Positions 1-4,913 of a stretch of DNA of 8,032 nucleotides are shown piece after piece. The translations under genes were made by a program, and so were the position numbers. This DNA comes from Candidatus Methanoprimaticola hominis. Lineage in GTDB: Archaea; Thermoplasmatota; Thermoplasmata; Methanomassiliicoccales; Methanomethylophilaceae. Within the stretch, counting starts at the first letter, position 1. The number at the start of each line of letters is the position of its first letter. The stretch is from contig LVVU01000051.1 of assembly GCA_006954465.1 (NCBI GenBank), positions 1 to 8,032 of the forward strand. Direction: 5' to 3'. The notes under the pieces are model-generated. The model had not been told where the DNA came from and made no database searches. It worked only from the letters and a program-made list of their open reading frames with translations.

Positions 1-232
1 CCGCAGCGTCCATGCCGAGCAGAACGCCGTCACGCAGGCGGCGTACTTCGGCGTGAGCGTCAACGGCGCTACGATCTACACCACGACGTTCCCCTGCTCG
101 ATGTGTGCCAAGATCCTCATCAATGCCGGGATAAAGGAGATCGTCTACGATGAGGGATACATCGACGACCTCTCCCATCAGCTTCTCAAGGAGACCGACG
201 TTATTATCCGCGAATATCATCCAACGGATTGA
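1..232 (+). CDS. deoxycytidylate (dCMP) deaminase family protein, 3' part only
   Basis: This is the C-terminal end of a zinc-dependent cytidine/deoxycytidylate deaminase, read in the frame of position 2 and ending at TGA 230-232; its start lies left of the window. Seen: HAEQNAV at 11-31, giving the zinc-binding His and the catalytic Glu, and PCSMC at 92-106, giving the two zinc-binding Cys. The tail reads EIVYDEGY then REYHPTD. From the family: these enzymes deaminate dCMP to dUMP, feeding thymidylate synthesis in the cytoplasm. The HAE and PCxxC arrangement with this short tail fits the dCMP deaminase/ComEB type better than tRNA or free-base deaminases, but the missing N-terminus leaves the substrate open. 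It runs in the same direction as the ATP synthase genes and ends just before the structured leader, so readthrough into the operon is possible. Confidence 0.85.
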   Translation, partial: RSVHAEQNAVTQAAYFGVSVNGATIYTTTFPCSMCAKILINAGIKEIVYDEGYIDDLSHQLLKETDVIIREYHPTD

Positions 233-250
233 TCTCCACCCGCCCTGTGT

Positions 251-257
251 TTTATAT
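251..257 (+). promoter_or_regulatory. possible archaeal TATA box (TTTATAT)
   Basis: TTTATAT in the gap before the operon resembles the archaeal box A consensus. It would place transcription start roughly 25 bases downstream, near 277-283. No convincing purine-rich BRE precedes it (CCCTGTGT upstream). It overlaps the start of the 5' arm of the long hairpin, so if this is the working promoter the full hairpin would not be transcribed from it. Weaker alternatives are TTATTAT at 201-207, inside the end of the deaminase gene, which would start RNA near 230 and include the whole hairpin, and TTATAAA at 439-445. No choice can be made without transcript 5' ends. Confidence 0.3.
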
Positions 258-331
258 GCTGAGTGCTGGCCCCCTTTTAAAGGGAAGGGGGTTAGCATTA
301 AGTATAGCAAAAAGATACGAACCACAGGGTC

Positions 332-337
332 GGGGAG
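332..337 (+). promoter_or_regulatory. Shine-Dalgarno site of ahaH (GGGGAG)
   Basis: GGGGAG lies 8 bases before TTG 346. It decides that start over the in-frame GTG 337 and TTG 340, because it gives normal spacing and a protein beginning M-SRTDIL, the usual way AhaH proteins begin. All six bases can also pair with 234-240 in the outer stem of the leader hairpin. Confidence 0.5.
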
Positions 338-345
338 TGTTGAAT

Positions 346-444
346 TTGAGCCGAACTGACATACTTTCGGAAATAAAGAAAGCGGAGGCAATTCGAATGC
401 GATGGAAAAATAGTCAAATTTTACAAGGCATCTCTTCCTTATAA
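346..444 (+). pseudogene. ahaH: N-terminal fragment of A-type ATP synthase subunit H, out of frame with the rest
   Basis: Starting at TTG 346 the reading is M-SRTDILSEIKKAEA, a typical start for AhaH, the small coiled-coil subunit that pairs with E in the peripheral stalk. After AEA (ending at 390) the frame gives IRMRWKNSQILQG and stops at TAA 442-444, which is not coiled-coil-like. The C-terminal part of the same subunit resumes in another frame at about 450 (RRDSVKK). From 346 to 677 there are 332 bases, one short of 111 codons, close to the usual length of about 100-110 residues. The locus therefore looks like one full-length gene with a net one-base loss plus local damage. Inserting one base after 390 would continue AEA as NSNAMEK, which is plausible for the family, but it then meets TAG 411-413. 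Either a real disruption or a sequence or assembly error would explain this. Confidence 0.7.
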
Positions 445-461
445 AGTGGCGCAGAGATTCT

Positions 462-677
462 GTGAAGAAGATTCAGGACGCTGAGGCTCAGATGCGCAGC
501 TCTTACGAGTCCGCGATCGCCAAGGAGAAGGAAGCGCTCAATGCGAAGCGTGAGTCCATGCTTGCCGCTGGCAGGAATGAGGCCGCCTCCATCGAGTCCT
601 CCTCCGAGGCGAAAATGCAGGAAGTCAAAGATTTTCTCAATAAAGAATTCGAGAGGACCCTAAATGTCACTTCCTGA
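462..677 (+). CDS. ahaH: A-type ATP synthase subunit H (peripheral stalk), C-terminal portion
   Basis: This open frame from GTG 462 to TGA 675-677 gives 71 residues beginning KKIQDAEAQM and ending EVKDFLNKEFERTLNV. It is rich in Ala, Glu, Lys and Ser with no hydrophobic segment, as expected of the helical C-terminal two-thirds of AhaH. In the family H forms a coiled coil with E, linking the A3B3 head to AhaI. Family-like sequence extends upstream of the GTG (RRDS at about 450-461), and no good SD precedes the GTG, so it is probably the tail of a longer protein that begins at TTG 346, not an independent gene. Whether a functional H is made from this sequence is unclear. The stop overlaps the start of ahaI by 14 bases, so the two should be translationally coupled. 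Confidence 0.65.
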   Translation: MKKIQDAEAQMRSSYESAIAKEKEALNAKRESMLAAGRNEAASIESSSEAKMQEVKDFLNKEFERTLNVTS

Positions 678-2724
678 GTCGATGAGTAGGATTGTGATCG
701 TGGGTGCCAAATCTCACATCGACGAGGTCATTGAGGCCATATATGATGTGAAGGCTATCCACCTGATCGATCATACCGTCGGCGCGGATGATGGTTTCGC
801 ACTCGGAACACCCCGTCCGTACTCGCCCAAAGCATCCGAGAGGCTGCTGAAGGTGCGTGCGATGGAGAAGGGGCTCGGGATCTCCAAGAAATTGAAGACC
901 CAGGCCATTCCCGAGGACGAAATCAAGAGCCAGATATCATCTGACAGCGTCGAGCTTGTCGAGAAGGAGATAACCGCCGTTTTCGACAAGAGGAATGATC
1001 TCAATCAGAGAATCACCGAGTTAAACGCTACGAAGAAGAATCTTGAGCTTCTTTCCGACATACCGATCGACCTGGAACTCTATTCCGGGTACAGGAGCAT
1101 CTGCTCCATGGTCGGAACCGTTGCCGAGGACCCCACGTCCGCCCTTTCCGGCGTGGACTGCGAAGTCTTCTCCTCCTTCGACAAGAAGAAGGGCAACGTG
1201 ATCGCCGTGTTCGCCAAGGCCACGGACAAGGACAAAGTCCAGTCCATCCTGTCCGAGCACGGTTTCTCCGAGATTTCCGTCCCGAACGACACCGGTTCCG
1301 CGACCGCCGCCCTTACCAGGACGGACCGCGAGATCGAGGCCGCTCAGGCCGAACTGGAGAATGTCTCGAAAGAGCTGGAGAACCTTCTTGAGAAACACAA
1401 GGACTTCCTCAGCGCTTCAGACGAAGAGCTTTCCATCGAGATCCAGAAGGGAGAGATCCCCGTAAGGATCGCGAACAGCGAGTATACCTTCGTGATCGAC
1501 GCGTGGGTTCCCGAGGCCAAGGCCGACTCCGTCAAGACGGAGATCGAGTCGAGGGTCGAAGGAGTCTACGTCGAGGTCCAGGAGACCCGCGGCAGGAAGC
1601 TCGAGGAGTCTGAGAAGGCTGAGCCGAGGTTCAAAGACGCTCCGACGAAGTTCAACAATGGAGCAGTCGTGAAGGAGTTCGAGTATCCGACCAAGCTCGT
1701 GTCGGTACCCAAGTATCAGGAGATTGACCCTTCCATCCTGATCGCGATATTCCTTCCGATGTTCTTCGGACTGATGGTCGGAGATGTGGGATACGCCATC
1801 CCGTTCATTATCCTGGGTGCATACGGCCTCAAGGTCACGCATCACAAGGACTGGCGTGCTATCGCTACTGTGCTCTTCTTCGGAGGAATTTGGGCATTCA
1901 TCTTCGGTTTCTTCTTCTTCGGAGAAGCCTTGGGAATGCACTTCGTCGGAGAAGGCCATCTGGATGTCGAATGGACCTGGGAGAAGATCTTCACCCAGGT
2001 GTTCGGAGTCGAGAACTTCGATCTCGCTTCCGTGTTCACCTTCCTTCCCTACGAAGTCGGTGTCGGAAAGCTTCACGAGGTCGGATTCCTGCTCAAGCTG
2101 TCCGTGTACATCGGTATCGTTCACCTCATGATCGGATACCTGTGCGCACTGTACAACAAATCCATCCAGCACGATTTCAAGCACGGATTCATGGAGAAGG
2201 GAGGCTGGATCTTCGGATTCCTCGGTCTCGTCTTCGTGTGCTATGCGCTTGCGATGGTCCTTATCTACAGCGACAGCTACGGATTCGGAGACGTTCTGCC
2301 CTTCCTCGCGATCGGTCTCGTCTTCATTGTCATCGAAGTAGCGATGAACATCAAACACGAGGGTATCCAGGCCGTTCTCGAACTGCCCGGTATCATCGGT
2401 AACATCCTTTCCTATACACGTTTGGCCGCGATCGGAATGTCCAAGGCCGGTATGGCTCTGGCATTCAACTACATCGCCATCGAGATGATCGGACTCGGAC
2501 TCGGAGGAGTCGCCGGTTTCATTATCGGACTGCTCCTCTTCGTGTTCCTGCACCTGATGATCTGGACCCTTGCCATCCTTTCGGCGGGTCTCCACGGACT
2601 CAGGTTGCAGTTCGTCGAGCTCATGGCCAAATTCTTCGAGGGCGGCGGAGTAGAATACAGCCCGCTCAAGATCAAACGCGAAAAAACCGTTTCAGCCAAA
2701 GAAAAAGCAACTAAAGAGGTATGA
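664..2724 (+). CDS. ahaI: A-type ATP synthase subunit I (membrane stator, subunit a homologue)
   Basis: This 686-residue protein matches the V-ATPase 116-kDa subunit a family. Residues 1 to about 350 are soluble and charged with coiled-coil stretches (about 90-120 and 220-260); they anchor the peripheral stalk. From about 358 there are around eight hydrophobic segments. Signatures seen are EIDPS then PMFFGLMVGDVGY (365-377, with D374, G376 and Y377), and the conserved arginine R586 in SYTRLAAIGMS, equivalent to the essential Arg that works against the rotor carboxylate. A second conserved Arg, R647, lies in LHGLRLQFVE. Function: half-channels and stator for ion flow across the cytoplasmic membrane. 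ATG 664 is preceded by GAGAGG at 651-656. The charged Lys-rich tail after about 670 is not distinctive. Length is normal and no lesions are seen. It overlaps ahaH by 14 bases and ends inside the first possible start of ahaK. Confidence 0.97.
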   Translation: MSLPESMSRIVIVGAKSHIDEVIEAIYDVKAIHLIDHTVGADDGFALGTPRPYSPKASERLLKVRAMEKGLGISKKLKTQAIPEDEIKSQISSDSVELVEKEITAVFDKRNDLNQRITELNATKKNLELLSDIPIDLELYSGYRSICSMVGTVAEDPTSALSGVDCEVFSSFDKKKGNVIAVFAKATDKDKVQSILSEHGFSEISVPNDTGSATAALTRTDREIEAAQAELENVSKELENLLEKHKDFLSASDEELSIEIQKGEIPVRIANSEYTFVIDAWVPEAKADSVKTEIESRVEGVYVEVQETRGRKLEESEKAEPRFKDAPTKFNNGAVVKEFEYPTKLVSVPKYQEIDPSILIAIFLPMFFGLMVGDVGYAIPFIILGAYGLKVTHHKDWRAIATVLFFGGIWAFIFGFFFFGEALGMHFVGEGHLDVEWTWEKIFTQVFGVENFDLASVFTFLPYEVGVGKLHEVGFLLKLSVYIGIVHLMIGYLCALYNKSIQHDFKHGFMEKGGWIFGFLGLVFVCYALAMVLIYSDSYGFGDVLPFLAIGLVFIVIEVAMNIKHEGIQAVLELPGIIGNILSYTRLAAIGMSKAGMALAFNYIAIEMIGLGLGGVAGFIIGLLLFVFLHLMIWTLAILSAGLHGLRLQFVELMAKFFEGGGVEYSPLKIKREKTVSAKEKATKEV

Positions 2725-2726
2725 AA

Positions 2727-2969
2727 ATGGCAGAGGGAATTGGAATTGGACTCATCGCAATCGGAGCTGGACTTGCCGTCGGACTCACCGGACTCGGTGC
2801 TGGAATGGCCGAGAAAGATGTCGGAGCCGCAGCCGTCGGAGCTATCACCGAGGACCAGTCTCTCTTCGGAAAGGCAATGATCTTCATGGTTCTCCCCGAG
2901 ACCATCGTCATCTTCGGACTGGTTATCGCTATCCTCGGAATCTTCGTCGCAACTGGTTACATCGAGTGA
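2727..2969 (+). CDS. ahaK: A-type ATP synthase subunit K (rotor c subunit, proteolipid)
   Basis: This 80-residue protein consists of two hydrophobic helices, about 4-27 (GIGIGLIAIGAGLAVGLTGLG) and 51-76, joined by a polar loop (AEKDVGAAAVGAITEDQSLFG). That is the single-hairpin c subunit. The ion-binding carboxylate is E58 in VLPETIVIFG, in helix 2. There is no Gln in either helix. Copies form the membrane ring that turns as ions pass AhaI. ATG 2727 is preferred over ATG 2721 because the SD GAGGT at 2716-2720 touches ATG 2721 but lies 6 bases from ATG 2727, and the shorter form begins MAEGIGIG. The ahaI stop TGA 2722-2724 lies between the two, so coupling is expected. High expression would be needed for ring stoichiometry; no dedicated promoter is evident. 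Confidence 0.96.
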   Translation: MAEGIGIGLIAIGAGLAVGLTGLGAGMAEKDVGAAAVGAITEDQSLFGKAMIFMVLPETIVIFGLVIAILGIFVATGYIE

Positions 2970-2989
2970 TTAGGCCAAGAGGAATCCTC

Positions 2990-3547
2990 ATGGCAGTATC
3001 GAATGTAACTCAGGAGATCCTCGCGGATGCCGACGCCAAGGCGGCGGCCATCAGGGCCGAGGCCGATGCGGAGATCGCAAAGATCAACGCCGACGCGGAT
3101 GCAAGGATCGCCGAGTTGAAGGACAAAGAGGACAAGAGGCTCAAAGAAGCAATTGAGTCCCTCAACCGCCAGGAGATCTCGAGCGCCGAGCTCGAGAGCA
3201 AGAAGATCGTGCTGGCGAAGAAGAAGGAGCTGCTGACCGAGGCCTTCGATGGCATGCTCTCCCAGCTGGAGAACGCCTCCAGCGACGAGAAGCTGAAGCA
3301 CTACAAGGCAATGGTCCAGGTCGCCGCGGGCATCATCGACAAGCCCAAGGCTCTCATGTCCGAGAAAGACGACTTCACCGCAGCCGAGCTGGGTGTGACC
3401 GCCGTCTGCAAGGACGCGAGGATCTCCTCCGGTCTCATCCTCCAGAGCGAGGACGGATCCGTCGAGATCGACATGCAGTACTCCACTCTCCTTCAGTCCA
3501 TCTGGGACCGCGAGATCAAGGCAGTGTCCGACATCCTGTTCGGGTGA
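2990..3547 (+). CDS. ahaE: A-type ATP synthase subunit E (peripheral stalk)
   Basis: This 185-residue hydrophilic protein is the E subunit that pairs with H in the peripheral stalk and caps the A3B3 head. Residues 8 to about 100 are a long helix rich in Ala, Asp, Glu and Lys, with four successive 11-residue units from residue 12 (ADADAKAAAIR, AEADAEIAKIN, ADADARIAELK, DKEDKRLKEAI). From about 105 a mixed globular domain follows, ending EIDMQYSTLLQSIWDREIKAVSDILF, the conserved C-terminal region that binds the head. ATG 2990 is chosen over the in-frame GTG 2966, which overlaps the ahaK stop, because AGAGGA at 2978-2983 sits 6 bases upstream and MAVSNVTQEIL is a natural start. Length is normal for the family. 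The gap from ahaK is 20 bases. Confidence 0.95.
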   Translation: MAVSNVTQEILADADAKAAAIRAEADAEIAKINADADARIAELKDKEDKRLKEAIESLNRQEISSAELESKKIVLAKKKELLTEAFDGMLSQLENASSDEKLKHYKAMVQVAAGIIDKPKALMSEKDDFTAAELGVTAVCKDARISSGLILQSEDGSVEIDMQYSTLLQSIWDREIKAVSDILFG

Positions 3548-3552
3548 GACCT

Positions 3553-4608
3553 ATGTTCAACCGCAGCGGAAGAGCAGGAAACTACGCGTACACCGTATCC
3601 AGGGTGAAGGCCAAGAAGGCCCTGCTCCTCAAGGATGAGGACTACAACAAGATGCTGCAGATGAGCATCCCCGAGATCTCCCGCTACATCAGCGAGTCCG
3701 GTTATCAGAAGGAGATGGCCGACCTCGCCGGGAGGATCGAGGGAATCGACCTCGTCGAGCATGCCACCTACGTCAACATGGCGAAGGTGTTCAGCAGCAT
3801 CCTCAAGGCCTCTCAGGGTGAACTCAATACTATGGTTGCAGCATATCTCGAGAAGTGGGACATCTGGAACCTGAAGGTTATCCTCCGCGGGAAATCATAT
3901 GGTCTGGGCGCCGAGGAGATTAGAGAGGACCTGGTCCCCGCAGGCAGCCTCGATGCCGAGTCTCTGGAGAAGCTGATCGCCCTCGACAACGCGGACGACA
4001 TAATCGCCAACTACTGCAAGATGGAGCATGTGACGATCCCCCAGGACATCCTCTCCGCCTACAAGGCGAGCGGGAACCTCGGAGAGATCGAGGACTATCT
4101 TGACAAGTTCCACTACGTGAGGCTCCTGAAGAGCATCGACCCCTCGTCGAGGCCCACCAGGATGTTCCAGGACTATGTCAGGACCGAGATCGACGTCAGG
4201 AACCTCGAGACGATCCTCAAGCTGAAGGCTGAAGGGATCTACGGCGAGGCCGTGATGAAGTACGTCATCCCGGGCGGAAGGCAGATCGACCACAGGTATG
4301 CGACTCAGCTCGCCAATGCCGAGACGATCGCCGCCGCGGCATCCGATCTGTCCCAGCTCGACTTCTACGACATCATCAAGGAGCTCGTGGAGGCCGAGAA
4401 GGTCAGCATCAGGGATGTCGTCACCGAGATGAAGAAGTACGAGATCGCCGAGGCGAAGAAGTTCTCGCACATGTACCCCCTGTCCGTCGTCCCCATCCTG
4501 GATTACATGATCCACAAGGAGATCGAGGTCGGCAACATCAGGACCATCTCCAGAGGCATCGAGAGCGGTCTGGACACTGAGACTATCAAAGGGCTTCTGG
4601 TGATCTGA
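3553..4608 (+). CDS. ahaC: A-type ATP synthase subunit C (central stalk, subunit d homologue)
   Basis: This 351-residue protein is all helical in character and matches the V-ATPase subunit d/AhaC family, the funnel-shaped socket that joins the rotor ring to the D/F shaft. Family features seen are the start NYAYTVSRVKAKKALLL, the ISRYISESGY segment, WDIWNLKVILRGKSYG in the first third, and repeated E(I/V)D(V)RNLETILKLKAEGI-type and EVGNIRTISRGIESGL-type helices in the middle and at the C-terminus, reflecting the internal three-fold repeat of the family. ATG 3553 is preferred over the in-frame GTG 3544 because GGTGA at 3543-3547, a piece of the archaeal SD that also contains the ahaE stop, is 5 bases upstream. 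It overlaps ahaF by one base (TGATG), so coupling is very likely. Length is normal. Confidence 0.95.
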   Translation: MFNRSGRAGNYAYTVSRVKAKKALLLKDEDYNKMLQMSIPEISRYISESGYQKEMADLAGRIEGIDLVEHATYVNMAKVFSSILKASQGELNTMVAAYLEKWDIWNLKVILRGKSYGLGAEEIREDLVPAGSLDAESLEKLIALDNADDIIANYCKMEHVTIPQDILSAYKASGNLGEIEDYLDKFHYVRLLKSIDPSSRPTRMFQDYVRTEIDVRNLETILKLKAEGIYGEAVMKYVIPGGRQIDHRYATQLANAETIAAAASDLSQLDFYDIIKELVEAEKVSIRDVVTEMKKYEIAEAKKFSHMYPLSVVPILDYMIHKEIEVGNIRTISRGIESGLDTETIKGLLVI

Positions 4609-4913
4609 TGGAGATAGCAGTGATCGGCAGCGACGAGTTCGTACTCGGATTCAGGCTCGCCGGAATCAGACGTGTCTTCGTCGCTGACAAAGACAACTAC
4701 CAGGACAAAATGCTGGAGGCGATGTCCCAGCCCAACATAGGTATCCTCGCAGTCGATGCGAAGGACCTCGACAATCTCTCTTTCGCCGTCAGGCACAAGG
4801 TCATGGATTCGATCCAGCCCGTCGTCGTGCCCGTCGGCGGAGACCAGAGCGATCTCCGCGAGAAGGTCAAGAGAGCGATTGGCGTTGACTTATACAAATC
4901 AGAGGATGAATAA
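4608..4913 (+). CDS. ahaF: A-type ATP synthase subunit F (central stalk)
   Basis: This 101-residue protein belongs to the archaeal/vacuolar F subunit family, a small Rossmann-like domain with a mobile C-terminal helix that sits on the D shaft and can modulate the head. The family start MEIAVIGSDEFVLGFRLAGI is followed by RRVFVADK, an IGILAVDAKDL strand, then PVVVPVGGDQ and a charged C-terminal helix ending VDLYKSEDE. The start ATG shares its A with the ahaC stop (TGATG). GGTGAT at 4599-4604, three bases before it, matches the 3' end of archaeal 16S rRNA. It ends with TAA immediately before the ATG of ahaA, with no gap. It is the only gene here that ends with TAA. Confidence 0.95.
   Translation: MEIAVIGSDEFVLGFRLAGIRRVFVADKDNYQDKMLEAMSQPNIGILAVDAKDLDNLSFAVRHKVMDSIQPVVVPVGGDQSDLREKVKRAIGVDLYKSEDE

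Larger units (their letters stand above)
234..337 (+). promoter_or_regulatory. long imperfect RNA hairpin in the leader of the ATP synthase operon
   Basis: Seen by hand pairing. The inner stem pairs 255-276 with 285-306: 22 positions, 21 paired, one G261 x A300 mismatch, including CCCCC 270-274 with GGGGG 287-291. Two more U.G pairs can close an AAAG tetraloop at 279-282. An outer stem pairs CCCTGTG 243-249 with CACAGGG 323-329, plus G242.U330. It then continues past a C241 x C331 mismatch as 239-240 with 332-333 and, after bulged A238, 234-237 with 334-337. The internal loop is 250-254 against 307-322. At least five pairs are G.U on the + strand and would be A.C mismatches on the other strand, so a + strand RNA is favoured. 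No U-run follows, so it does not look like a terminator. Inferred role: cis-regulatory leader of the operon or a small RNA. I recognise no known RNA family. Confidence 0.55.

Noticed and set aside
255..306. Hairpin as an intrinsic terminator or as a MITE
   Set aside because: No T-run follows it on either strand, the G.U pairs break symmetry at DNA level, and no target-site duplication is evident.
150..359. Short + strand frames running through the deaminase end and the leader (150-359, and the part of 229-444 before 346)
   Set aside because: They cross the stop of the deaminase and the hairpin and have no family sequence until SRTDIL; only the part from 346 is supported.
1417..2595. 392-codon open frame on the - strand opposite ahaI
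   Set aside because: Same reason: strongly acidic, His/Asp/Glu-rich composition with no recognisable domain, mirroring the hydrophobic codons of ahaI.
2966..2989. Longer starts for ahaE (GTG 2966), ahaC (GTG 3544) and ahaK (ATG 2721)
   Set aside because: Each overlaps the upstream stop and lacks proper SD spacing, while the downstream ATG has an SD 5-6 bases before it.
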